DNA from: Acidimicrobiia bacterium
GTDB lineage: Bacteria > Actinomycetota > Acidimicrobiia > Spongiisociales > ZC4RG35
Direction of reading: 5' to 3'
Length of the DNA: 34,920 bases
NCBI GenBank assembly: GCA_009837815.1
Contig: VXSV01000139.1
Coordinates: 1-34,920 of the forward strand
A program made the translations under genes and the position numbers. Below are positions 22,642-30,628 of this stretch, in pieces (positions within the stretch are counted from its first letter, which is position 1; each line of letters starts with the position of its first letter). A model generated the notes under the pieces. It had not been told where the DNA came from, ran no database searches, and was given only the letters and a program-made list of their open reading frames with translations.

Positions 22642-23912
22642 AGGAAAGTTCGAATATCACCTGCCGGAGAGAAAGGGGCAGACAATCCGTCAGGTTGGGG
22701 GGCTACAGTTCGGCTTCCCGAGACGCCGGCTTTGCCCAACACCTCCAACAGCACCTCTTCGGTGTGCTGACCCATGGCCGGGGCCGGCCGGGGACCGACC
22801 CGTCCCGCTCCGAACCGAAGAGGGTGAGAGGCGGAAAGATACTTGCCGATGCCGGGGTGCTCGACGTTCTCAAAGAGCGGGTTCTCCAGTGAACATCGGG
22901 GGTCGTCTGTGACCAGTTGGCGAAAAGACTGGTAGGGTCCCCAACACAGCCGGTGGCGTCCCAGCGTCTCACCCGCCTCTGCCAGGGTCCGCGCTGCGAA
23001 CCAGGGTTCGAGGATGGTCGAGATCTCGTCCCGCGCCCCGAATCGATCTCCCTCTTTCCGCAGGTCGAGACCCATCCGTCGCTCTACTCGGCGCATCTGC
23101 TCCCTCGATCCGGTGGCTTCCACCAGATCATCCCATTGTCTGTCTGTTATCACCACCACCATCAGCCTCCTCCCGTCAGAGGTGGCGAAGTCCCGCCCGT
23201 AGGCGCCGAAAACGTAGTTTTGGTGGGAGCCCCGGTCGTGGTCGTTCACCATCACCTCGCCTATGTGGCCCAGGGTGGAGACGGTTGCGAGGGCCACGTC
23301 GGTTAGGGAGAGGTGCACCACTTGGCCCTCCCCGGTGCGCAGGCGATGGCGTTCGGCCGCCAGCACCCCGGACGCCACCATGTGGCCGGCGATCACATCC
23401 CAGGCGGGCAGAACGTGGTTGACGGGACCGGCGCCCGGGGGGCCGGTTATCTCCGGATAACCCACAGCGGCGTTCACCGTGTAGTCCACCGCCACCGATC
23501 CGTCGGAACTCCCCTGCAGCGTCACCATGATCATGTCGGGCCGCCGTTCGGCCAGACGTTCATAGGAGAGCCAGGGGGGAGACAGGTTGGTGATGAAAAT
23601 GCCCGCATCCGACCCCGGCGCCGTAATCAGATCCACCAAAGTCGATCTTGCAGGCTCGCTTCGCATGTCGAGGTTGACGGAGCGCTTTCCCGCATTGAGG
23701 CCTGCCCAATAAAGACTCCGGCCCTCGGAGGTCACCGGCCAGCGCCCGTAATCCAAACCGCCTCCGGGAGGGTCGACCCGGATCACGTCGGCGCCCAGGG
23801 AAGAGAGCGTAAGCCCGGCCAGCGGCACTGCGACGAACGCGGAGAGTTCCACCACCCTCATCCCCGCCAGAATGCCTCCTTGTGGGGTTTCCCCTCGGGC
23901 CTGTGATCCCAT
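22638..23912 (-). CDS. CaiB/BaiF-family CoA transferase, resembles 2-methylfumaryl-CoA isomerase (Mct)
   Basis: A 424-residue class III CoA-transferase-family protein. The N-terminal GMRVVELSAFVAVPLAGLTL (residues 17-36), LGADVIRVDPPGGGLDYGRW, WAGLNAGKRSVNLDMR and ITAPGSDAGIFITN read very like Chloroflexus Mct, which moves CoA within mesaconyl-CoA from C1 to C4 in the 3-hydroxypropionate bicycle. D172 in LPAWDVIAGHM sits where the family's acyl-bearing Asp is expected. The ATG at 23912 is preferred (AGGA 8 nt upstream; starts at 23921 and 23936 also exist). No mesaconyl-CoA hydratase or lyase gene lies in the window, so the pathway role is inference. Confidence 0.75.
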   Translation of the reverse strand: MGSQARGETPQGGILAGMRVVELSAFVAVPLAGLTLSSLGADVIRVDPPGGGLDYGRWPVTSEGRSLYWAGLNAGKRSVNLDMRSEPARSTLVDLITAPGSDAGIFITNLSPPWLSYERLAERRPDMIMVTLQGSSDGSVAVDYTVNAAVGYPEITGPPGAGPVNHVLPAWDVIAGHMVASGVLAAERHRLRTGEGQVVHLSLTDVALATVSTLGHIGEVMVNDHDRGSHQNYVFGAYGRDFATSDGRRLMVVVITDRQWDDLVEATGSREQMRRVERRMGLDLRKEGDRFGARDEISTILEPWFAARTLAEAGETLGRHRLCWGPYQSFRQLVTDDPRCSLENPLFENVEHPGIGKYLSASHPLRFGAGRVGPRPAPAMGQHTEEVLLEVLGKAGVSGSRTVAPQPDGLSAPFSPAGDIRTFL

Positions 23913-23916
23913 GGAC

Positions 23917-23932
23917 GCCATCCTAGGATGGC
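23917..23932. promoter_or_regulatory. Perfect 16-bp palindrome upstream of mct
   Basis: GCCATCCTAGGATGGC is an uninterrupted 16-bp palindrome 5 bp before the likely mct start at 23912. It contains the Shine-Dalgarno-like AGGA. A dimeric repressor site, or an RNA hairpin masking the ribosome-binding site, would both fit. Function is inference. Confidence 0.5.
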
Positions 23933-24030
23933 ACACCCCCGATCGCCTTGGAAGTTCACGCCGGGGGCGTCCGCCGCCGGCCTCTGGGTCACGGACGTCC
24001 GTCGCCTGACAGCCCGGCGGATAGGCGGCT

Positions 24031-25212
24031 TCAACCTCCGGCCGAAGCCCCCTCCGGTTCTCCTCCTGCGGAGGCCGGGAGCAGCCTGCGGAAGAGGGTG
24101 GGTGCCACGGTGGTGGTGACGATCGCCAGAAGAATGATGCTCCCTTCCTGGGAAGTGGAGATGAATCCCAGGTGTCTCCCGATTTCGGCCACCACGATGA
24201 TCAGGGACAGGCGGGCGGACAGCAACGCGGCCGCAGCGGCGATCGACCGAAGGCCGTGCCCGCGCAACACCAGCACCAGCGCCGAGGCTGTCTTGACGGC
24301 GAAGGCGGCGATCAGCAGTTTGCCGGTGAACACCAGCGCATCCACATCGGTTACCGCAGTCAGATCGAAGCGGATTCCGACGTCGATGAAGAAAATGGGT
24401 ATCAAAAACCCGTAGGAAAACCCCGAGAGCTTACGGTCCAGCGCACCCCGTTCGCGAAACACCAAGGCGATGATCCCCCCGGCCAGGAATGCCGCCAGCA
24501 CCGACTCGATGCCCAATAGGCTGGCCACACCCACGAATACGAACAACAAGGCCAAGGTGGCGCGGATGCCCATCTCCTCGGTGTCATCGGCGGCGAATAG
24601 CGCGCCGAAGCGGTCCGGATGCCACCATGCCGCTCTTCTGATGCCCAGCAGGACAGCCGCCACGATCACGAAGAACCCTGGTATTCCCAGGAGACGCCAC
24701 CCCGCCTCTCCTCCCGCCAGAACCGCGATAACCGTAACCCCCAGCAAGGTCAAGAAGTCGGCCAGGAGGGCGCCTAACAGGATGTCCTGGCCGATCGGCC
24801 GGGAGGCAACCCCAGCGGAGCGGAGGCTCGGCACCACCAGTCCCACCGACGTCGTGGCCAGCACCATCACCATGAACGGGTCGGTGTCCAGAACTTGGCT
24901 GGCCACCCAGGAAGCCGAGAGAGTGGCGCCGAAACCGAGCAGGCCCACCACGATGGGACCCGATCCCTGGCGTTGGAAGAACCCGATGTTGATCTCGAAA
25001 CCGGTGAGCAGCATGAGCATCAAAAAGCCCAGGCGGGCCAGTGACTCAAGCAGAGAAGAGGATGAGGCGATGTGCAACACAGGACCTACCAGCACACCGA
25101 ACAGGATCTCCAACACCACTGGGGGAAGGCGGATGCGCCTAGCCGCCGGCGGAAGGCACAGAGCCGCTACGCCCACCAGGATCAGGGTGACGGCGTCGGA
25201 TGCCTCGACCAT
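24031..25212 (-). CDS. CPA2-type monovalent cation/proton antiporter membrane subunit
   Basis: A 393-residue membrane protein with about eleven or twelve hydrophobic helices, of the Na+/H+ exchanger fold. Landmarks are LPPVVLEILFGVLVGPVL near the N-terminus, GFLMLMLLTGFEI, GQDILLGALLADFLTLLG in the ion-site region, IESVLAAFLAGGIIALV and IPIFFIDVGIRFDLTAV, which match the KefB/CPA2 pattern. It has no cytoplasmic RCK domain of its own. The regulator with RCK and Usp domains is the gene just upstream, two bases away, so the two likely form one complex. The start is an ATG at 25212. The transported ion (K+ or Na+) cannot be read from the sequence. Confidence 0.88.
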   Translation of the reverse strand: MVEASDAVTLILVGVAALCLPPAARRIRLPPVVLEILFGVLVGPVLHIASSSSLLESLARLGFLMLMLLTGFEINIGFFQRQGSGPIVVGLLGFGATLSASWVASQVLDTDPFMVMVLATTSVGLVVPSLRSAGVASRPIGQDILLGALLADFLTLLGVTVIAVLAGGEAGWRLLGIPGFFVIVAAVLLGIRRAAWWHPDRFGALFAADDTEEMGIRATLALLFVFVGVASLLGIESVLAAFLAGGIIALVFRERGALDRKLSGFSYGFLIPIFFIDVGIRFDLTAVTDVDALVFTGKLLIAAFAVKTASALVLVLRGHGLRSIAAAAALLSARLSLIIVVAEIGRHLGFISTSQEGSIILLAIVTTTVAPTLFRRLLPASAGGEPEGASAGG

Positions 25213-25214
25213 CT

Positions 25215-26642
25215 TCAGTTGCGGGAGGGAATCAGGATCACCGAGGAGTCCACAGTGGCGGCCATGAGGCCCACGATCCCCGGACGAAGGTATGTGTACG
25301 GATGGCCCCCGATCCCCATCACCACCAACGACGACGTGGACAGTTCGTCGACCACCCTGACCGGGTTTCCCCGTAGGATGCGCCGGCGGATGACGACGCC
25401 GTGGACGGAGGCTTCTTCCCTGACCCGGCTGATCTGGCTCCGGATGTCATGGAGAGTCTTCTCTCCGGGCAGGAACTGGGGAGGGAGCACCCCAACCGTC
25501 TGGAGCGCCGTCCCCGAGTGGGCGGCCATGTCGATGGCCTCCCTGGTTCCCTGCCACTCTTCATCCTCTTCTCCCGTCATCACCACCAGCGGACCCGAGT
25601 AGGGGAAACGCCCCGAGGCGATCAGCAGGGGAACCCCTCTCTTGCGGCTCATCTCGATCAGTCCGACCACCTTTCTCCGACCTGGAGGGCGAGGAAACAC
25701 CACCACCCCGACCGACTCGGTGGCGGCGGCTTCGAACGGCGCCTCGAAACCCGGCGCCGAGGCGGGCATGAAAGAGATCTCGATGTTCTCGTGACGGATC
25801 CGCCATTGGTCCATGCGGCGGCGCAGGGCTTCGGCGTCTTCGGGCTCCATCCGCTCCAGGGGAGGGTGGAGGGCCAGTATGGAGTCGGCGGCGGTGAACT
25901 TCACAAAGTGGGCCGCCTCGGCGAACACCGCGTCGTCGGTCGCCCCGGAGGTGAGAGACACCGCCACCGAGAGTCCGTAGTCGAGAGGAAAGTTGGCGTG
26001 ACCGGTGGTGAAGGTCTCCACCATGTCGGCATAGTCCTCGGTGGCGCCGACCACCGTAACCAGATCCCCCTCCTCCAGGACCGTGTTTCCGTGCGGGATG
26101 ATCAGGCGTTGGTCCCGGAGCACGGTCGCCACCAACCATGATCGCAGCCCCAGGGACCGTACGGATACCCCGCGGAGGGGCGAGTCGTCGGAGATGCGGA
26201 ATTCCATGGCCTCGGCCAGGCCATTGGCGAATGCCGCCGACTGGGTCCGACGCCCGTCCAGGTTGATCTCGACATGTCGGGCCGCCAGGTTGTCGGCCGA
26301 CACCACCGTAACTCCCAGTTCCCGGTAGGAGGGGAGGTGCTCGTAGCGGCCGGCCACCGAGATGATCCGTGGCACCCCCAGTTCCCGGGCGTAGCGACAG
26401 GCCTCCATGTTGATGTCGTCGTCCCGGCTGGCGGCGATCAGCGCCTCGGCGCCCTCCAACCCCGCCCGGCGCAAGACCAGCCGACTCGATCCGTCTCCTC
26501 GGACGGTGTCCACCTGGCGAATCTGCCGGGCCATCTCCAGGGAGTCCTCCGCCGGGTCGATCAGGGTGATCTCCCATCTGTCTCCCAGCCGGCCGATGAC
26601 GTTTCGGGTAACGTTCCCCGCCGACACGATCACCAACCTCAC
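25215..26642 (-). CDS. RCK (TrkA-N/C) and Usp-like regulator of the antiporter
   Basis: A 475-residue cytoplasmic protein. Residues 1 to about 120 form an RCK N-terminal domain (RLVIVSAGNVTRNVIGRLGD, ending with an acidic LIDPAED), and about 140-215 an RCK C-terminal domain (SPLRGVSVRSLGLRSWLVATVLR, LEEGDLVTVVGATEDY). The rest contains Usp-like segments (VMTGEEDEEW, SSLVVMGIGG). The usual GxGxxG of the RCK domain reads S-A-G-N-V-T, so two glycines are lost and nucleotide binding may differ. The GTG at 26642 has GGAG 8 nt upstream; a GTG at 26651 is possible. The antiporter begins 2 bp after its stop. Regulation by ligand-bound RCK is the family norm. Confidence 0.83.
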   Translation of the reverse strand: MRLVIVSAGNVTRNVIGRLGDRWEITLIDPAEDSLEMARQIRQVDTVRGDGSSRLVLRRAGLEGAEALIAASRDDDINMEACRYARELGVPRIISVAGRYEHLPSYRELGVTVVSADNLAARHVEINLDGRRTQSAAFANGLAEAMEFRISDDSPLRGVSVRSLGLRSWLVATVLRDQRLIIPHGNTVLEEGDLVTVVGATEDYADMVETFTTGHANFPLDYGLSVAVSLTSGATDDAVFAEAAHFVKFTAADSILALHPPLERMEPEDAEALRRRMDQWRIRHENIEISFMPASAPGFEAPFEAAATESVGVVVFPRPPGRRKVVGLIEMSRKRGVPLLIASGRFPYSGPLVVMTGEEDEEWQGTREAIDMAAHSGTALQTVGVLPPQFLPGEKTLHDIRSQISRVREEASVHGVVIRRRILRGNPVRVVDELSTSSLVVMGIGGHPYTYLRPGIVGLMAATVDSSVILIPSRN

Positions 26643-26714
26643 GGTGGCCACTCCCCGTTCCGGACCAGCCCGGATACGGGTTCCATGCCCTCAAAGGGTA
26701 CCCGCATGCCGAAG

Positions 26715-26746
26715 CCACCCCTGCGCCGGGTGGGAGGCTCCGCCTC
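26715..26746 (-). terminator. Tandem GC-rich hairpins after sucD
   Basis: After the sucD stop, the minus strand has GAGGC-GGA-GCCTC (26746-26734) followed by CCACCC-GGCGCAG-GGGTGG (26733-26715). Both stems are perfect and adjacent. No T-run follows, so this is a weak or attenuating terminator, or an RNA-stability element between sucD and the RCK gene. Confidence 0.4.
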
Positions 26747-26748
26747 GG

Positions 26749-27675
26749 CTACCTCCCGAGGGCGGCGGCCATCGCCGAGCCCATCTCGGACGGGGTGGCG
26801 GCTATCTCGATTCCGGCCCGGCGGAAGGCCTCTATCTTGCTCTGCGCAGTCCCCTGACCGCCCGAGATGATCGCCCCGGCATGCCCCATGCGTTTTCCGG
26901 GCGGCGCGGTCAGTCCGGCAATGAACCCCGCCACCGGCTTGGTCATATGGGAACGGACGTATTCGGCGGCTTCCTCTTCGGCCGGGCCGCCTATCTCCCC
27001 GATCATCAGCACGCCCTCGGTGGCCGGGTCGGATTCGAACAGTTCAAGAGCGTCGACAAAGCTGGTGCCGTTCACCGGATCTCCCCCTATGCCCAGAGCG
27101 GTGGTCTGACCCAGCCCCAGGTTGGTGAGTTGATAAACCGCCTCATAGGTCAGCGTGCCCGAACGGCTGATCACCCCCACCTTCCCCTGAGCGTGGATGT
27201 AGCCGGGCATTATCCCGATCTTGCACTCCCCCGGGGTGATCACCCCCGGGCAGTTGGGCCCGATCAGACGGACCGGCCGCGACTCGAGGTAGCATCTGGC
27301 CTCCACCATGTCATTGACGGGGATGCCCTCGGTGATGCACACGATCAACTCCACCCCGGCCTCGGCGGCCTCCATGATTGAATCGGCCGCCGCTGCGGGT
27401 GGAACGAAAATCAGGCTGGCGTTGGCGTCGGTGGCGTCCACCGCTTCGGCCACACCCGAGAAGATCGGCAGGTCCACGGAGAAGGAGTCTTGCCTTCCCG
27501 GAACTCCCGAGTGGTCGGTCTCTCCGGAGAACCGCTCTGTCTCGCCCGCCCGGCGGGGATGGACCCCACCCACCACCTCCGTGCCGTAGGCGATGATCTG
27601 TCCGGCATGGAAACGCCCGGCCCGTCCGAGTCCCTGGATCAACAGACGGGTGTCCCCACCGCAGAGGATGCTCAT
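26749..27675 (-). CDS. sucD: Succinyl-CoA synthetase alpha subunit (variant)
   Basis: A 308-residue protein that with SucC makes succinate and ATP or GTP from succinyl-CoA. The phosphorylated histidine lies in [33 protein letters not shown] and [14 protein letters not shown] are typical. Two features are odd. The CoA loop reads [10 protein letters not shown] where E. coli SucD has QGFTGSQGTFH, losing the Thr and one residue. A stretch of about 19 residues (roughly 41-68) is inserted before [11 protein letters not shown], making it longer than the usual 290. The ATG overlaps the sucC stop (ATGA). The frame open up to 28899 is a shadow. Confidence 0.9.
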   Translation of the reverse strand: MSILCGGDTRLLIQGLGRAGRFHAGQIIAYGTEVVGGVHPRRAGETERFSGETDHSGVPGRQDSFSVDLPIFSGVAEAVDATDANASLIFVPPAAAADSIMEAAEAGVELIVCITEGIPVNDMVEARCYLESRPVRLIGPNCPGVITPGECKIGIMPGYIHAQGKVGVISRSGTLTYEAVYQLTNLGLGQTTALGIGGDPVNGTSFVDALELFESDPATEGVLMIGEIGGPAEEEAAEYVRSHMTKPVAGFIAGLTAPPGKRMGHAGAIISGGQGTAQSKIEAFRRAGIEIAATPSEMGSAMAAALGR

Positions 27676-28892
27676 CGGCACAGCTCCACGATGCGGCGGG
27701 CGCCTTCCGCCATGTTCGTGGCCGAGATCACTCCCAGCCCCGACTCGGCGATGATCCTGCGTCCCAACTCGACGTTGGTGCCCTCCAACCGCACTACCAG
27801 CGGGACCGAGAGACCCACCTGCTCGGTGGCGGCCAGCACCCCTTTTGCTATCACGTCGCAATGGACGATCCCCCCGAAGATGTTCACGAATATCCCCCTC
27901 ACATTGGGGTCGGCGGTGATGATTCGAAATCCCGTCGCCACCCGCTCCTCGTCGGCGTCCCCTCCCACGTCGAGGAAGTTGGCGGGGCTTCCCCCGTAAT
28001 GCTCCACGGTGTCCATGGTCGCCATGGCCAGACCCGCCCCGTTGACCATGCACCCGATCCGACCGTCCAGCTTCACATAGTTGAGCCCGGCCTTGCGGGC
28101 CGCGGTCTCGGCAGGCTCCTCTTCGCTCTCGTCCCTCAACCCGGCGATCTCGGGGTGGCGGTAGAGAGCGTTGTCCTCGAAGGACAACTTGGCGTCCAAC
28201 GCCAGCGCCTGCCCGGAGGCGTCGATCACCAGGGGGTTGATCTCCAGGAGTTCGGTGTCGAGGTCTCCGGCGGCCGTGACCAGCCTTTGGACCAGATCCA
28301 CGAAAGAGGAGGCCGCCGGGCCGGTGAGGCCCAGACGCCCGGTGAGACGCCGCAGCTGGAAGGGACGGATCCCCACCGCCGGATCGATGATCTCGGTGTG
28401 CAGCTTCTCGGGTGAGTCGGCCGCCACCTGTTCGATCTCCACTCCCCCCTCGGTAGAAGCCAGGAGAACCGGTCGGGCGATTCTCCGGTCCAACTGGATA
28501 GCCAGATAAAGCTCCTGGGCGATGTCCACCGCCGCCTCCACCAGAACACGGTTCACCACTTTCCCCGAAGGTCCGGTCTGCGCGGTCACCAGAGTGGAAC
28601 CCAGCATCTTCTCGGCCAGTTCCGCCATCCGCTCTCCCATGAGGCTGGTCTGTCCGGAGGCGACGACGTTCACGCCGGCCAGCCCGGCGTCGGGATGTTC
28701 GCGAAAGCGCCCCTTGCCCCGGCCTCCGGCGTGGATCTGCGCCTTGATGATCACCATGTGACCCCGGGCCTTCTCCATGATCGATGCGGCCGCCGCCCCT
28801 GCCTCCGCGGGAGTAAAGGCCACCGCGCCCGGCGGAACCGTCACTCCGTAGGAGGCCAGCAACTCCTTGGCCTGGTGCTCGTGAATGTTCAC
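27672..28892 (-). CDS. sucC: Succinyl-CoA synthetase beta subunit
   Basis: A 406-residue ATP-grasp protein, slightly longer than the usual 388. [17 protein letters not shown] opens the family pattern. The ATP-grasp region shows [16 protein letters not shown], and the C-terminal ligase domain shows the [15 protein letters not shown] metal site, [25 protein letters not shown] and [16 protein letters not shown]. The start is a GTG at 28892 with only a weak ribosome-binding site. It follows the B12-binding mutase subunit by 57 bp and overlaps sucD. Confidence 0.95.
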   Translation of the reverse strand: MNIHEHQAKELLASYGVTVPPGAVAFTPAEAGAAAASIMEKARGHMVIIKAQIHAGGRGKGRFREHPDAGLAGVNVVASGQTSLMGERMAELAEKMLGSTLVTAQTGPSGKVVNRVLVEAAVDIAQELYLAIQLDRRIARPVLLASTEGGVEIEQVAADSPEKLHTEIIDPAVGIRPFQLRRLTGRLGLTGPAASSFVDLVQRLVTAAGDLDTELLEINPLVIDASGQALALDAKLSFEDNALYRHPEIAGLRDESEEEPAETAARKAGLNYVKLDGRIGCMVNGAGLAMATMDTVEHYGGSPANFLDVGGDADEERVATGFRIITADPNVRGIFVNIFGGIVHCDVIAKGVLAATEQVGLSVPLVVRLEGTNVELGRRIIAESGLGVISATNMAEGARRIVELCR

Positions 28893-28949
28893 AGCACATT
28901 TATGGTACCCCTCACCTGGGGGGCTCCTTCCCCGACCGACCCCGGCTCG

Positions 28950-29333
28950 CTACAGCTCGGAGCCGACCCACTCCACTATCTCTTCCAGGGAAGAGCCGGG
29001 AGTGAATACCCGGGACACCCCCATCACCCTGAGACGTTCCACATCCTCCGCGGGGATGACCCCGCCGCCGAATACTGCGATGTGTCCCGCTCCCGCCGAA
29101 GACAGCAGTTCCAGGATGGGAGGGAAAATGGACATGTACGCCCCCGACATCACCGACAGGCCTATGGCGTCAACGTCCTCCTGGATGGCTGCGGTCACCA
29201 CCTGTTCGGGAGTCTGGTGAAGCCCGGTGTAGATCACCTCGTGTCCTCCGTCCCGCAGCGCCCGGGACACCACCTTGGCGCCCCGATCATGCCCGTCCAG
29301 GCCCGCCTTGGCGATCAACACCCGTTTTCTCAT
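28950..29333 (-). CDS. Methylmalonyl-CoA-mutase-type B12-binding subunit (McmA2-like)
   Basis: A 127-residue stand-alone cobalamin-binding domain. The base-off signature DxHxxG is present as D13, H15 and G18 in [56 protein letters not shown] and [14 protein letters not shown] complete the fold. Such short subunits pair with a separate catalytic mutase subunit; methylmalonyl-CoA mutase is the usual partner, but isobutyryl- or ethylmalonyl-type mutases share the domain. No large subunit lies in this window. An ATG at 29363 would add ten residues. Divergent from the transaldolase start 37 bp away. Confidence 0.88.
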   Translation of the reverse strand: MRKRVLIAKAGLDGHDRGAKVVSRALRDGGHEVIYTGLHQTPEQVVTAAIQEDVDAIGLSVMSGAYMSIFPPILELLSSAGAGHIAVFGGGVIPAEDVERLRVMGVSRVFTPGSSLEEIVEWVGSEL

Positions 29334-29370
29334 CTGCCCAAGGGTAGAAACAGCCGTTACCATCCGATTC

Positions 29371-30483
29371 GTGGCGGTTTCTCCTCTTCATGCACTCACC
29401 CTCGCCGGGCAGAGCATCTGGGCCGATCAGATCTCCAGGTCCATGCTGGACAGCGGGGAACTCGCCCGCCGGGTCAGCCGGCAATACATCACCGGGGTCA
29501 CCTCCAATCCCTCCATTTTCGCAGGCGCCATCACCAAGAGCGCCGACTACGACGCCGAGATGGCTCGCCTGATCGGGGAGGGTTTGGATCCCGATGAGAC
29601 GTATGCGGAGCTCATCACCCGCGACATCACAGACGCCTGTGACGTGCTGAGGGCCGTCCACAGAGAGAGTGGAGGGGCGGATGGTTTCGTCTCGGTGGAG
29701 GTGTCGCCTGAACTGGCGGCGGACACCGCGGCAACCGTGGCGGAGGCAAGGGAGTGGGTGAAGCGGGTGAGCCGTCCCAACCTGTTGGTGAAGGTCCCCG
29801 CCACACCCGATGGCATCCCGGCCATTCGCAGGCTCACCGGAGAGGGGATCTCGGTGAACGTGACCTTGATCTTCTCGCTTCAGCGATACCGGGAGGTGAT
29901 GGACGCCTACCTCAGTGGCTTGGAGGACTTCTCCGCGGTGGGAGGGTCCCTCCGGGATGTGGCGTCGGTGGCGTCGTTCTTCGTTTCGAGGGTCGACACC
30001 GAGGTGGACCGCCGATTGGAGGAAGACGGCAGCCCCGAGGCGTCGGCTCTCCGGGGGAAGGCGGCGATCGCCAACGCCCGGGCCGCCTACGGGGACTTTC
30101 TCTCGGTTTTCTCCGGCGTCCGCTGGGACGGGCTGGTAGCACAAGGCGCACGCATACAGCGGCCGCTGTGGGCCTCCACTTCCACCAAGAACCCGGCCTA
30201 TCCCGACACCCTGTACGTTGACGCCCTGGTCTCCCCCCACACCGTCAACACTTTGCCGCTGACCACCATCGAAGCCTACGCAGACCATGGGTCCAGTCGC
30301 CCGTCCATCTTCGGGCCCGAAGAGATCGCCCGGTCCCGGAACCTCCTGTCCGAACTGGAGGGTGTCGGGATCGACTACCAGGACGTGGTAGAAACCCTGG
30401 AGGCCGAGGGCGTCGAGAAGTTCGCCGACTCGTTCCGAGAACTACAGGGCCACATCGAGGCCAAATACACCGAGCTCGCCTGA
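29371..30483 (+). CDS. tal: Transaldolase
   Basis: A 370-residue class I aldolase that moves a dihydroxyacetone unit between sugar phosphates. The Schiff-base lysine is K141 in [70 protein letters not shown] and [16 protein letters not shown] all match the long actinobacterial form. The GTG at 29371 gives the usual length. An extension to 29275 would overlap the divergent gene and lacks the family pattern. No Shine-Dalgarno precedes the GTG, so a leaderless or short-leader message is possible. Confidence 0.95.
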   Translation: MAVSPLHALTLAGQSIWADQISRSMLDSGELARRVSRQYITGVTSNPSIFAGAITKSADYDAEMARLIGEGLDPDETYAELITRDITDACDVLRAVHRESGGADGFVSVEVSPELAADTAATVAEAREWVKRVSRPNLLVKVPATPDGIPAIRRLTGEGISVNVTLIFSLQRYREVMDAYLSGLEDFSAVGGSLRDVASVASFFVSRVDTEVDRRLEEDGSPEASALRGKAAIANARAAYGDFLSVFSGVRWDGLVAQGARIQRPLWASTSTKNPAYPDTLYVDALVSPHTVNTLPLTTIEAYADHGSSRPSIFGPEEIARSRNLLSELEGVGIDYQDVVETLEAEGVEKFADSFRELQGHIEAKYTELA

Positions 30484-30628
30484 GCGGAACGGTTCCCCAC
30501 ATCAGGTCGGGCGGTGGCCGTCCGAGCAGGCTCTATTCGAAAGACCCTCACCCTTCCCGCGCCAGGCTCTGCGCTAATCGCCGACAGTGGGTTTCCGCCG
30601 TCCCACGCCCCGTGAACCGCATCGGTCC

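Noticed and set aside
25561-26718. Minus-strand 385-codon frame overlapping the RCK gene
   Set aside because: Gly/Arg-rich shadow in another frame of the same strand; the RCK-Usp reading has clear domains.
26749-28899. A 716-codon frame suggesting a large SucD fusion
   Set aside because: The first half is the wrong-frame reading of sucC. The SucD domain starts at the ATGA overlap at 27675.
30507-30523. Hairpin between tal and pcrA as a bidirectional terminator
   Set aside because: The stem CGGGCGG-TGG-CCGTCCG has one wobble and no T-run on either strand, too weak to list.
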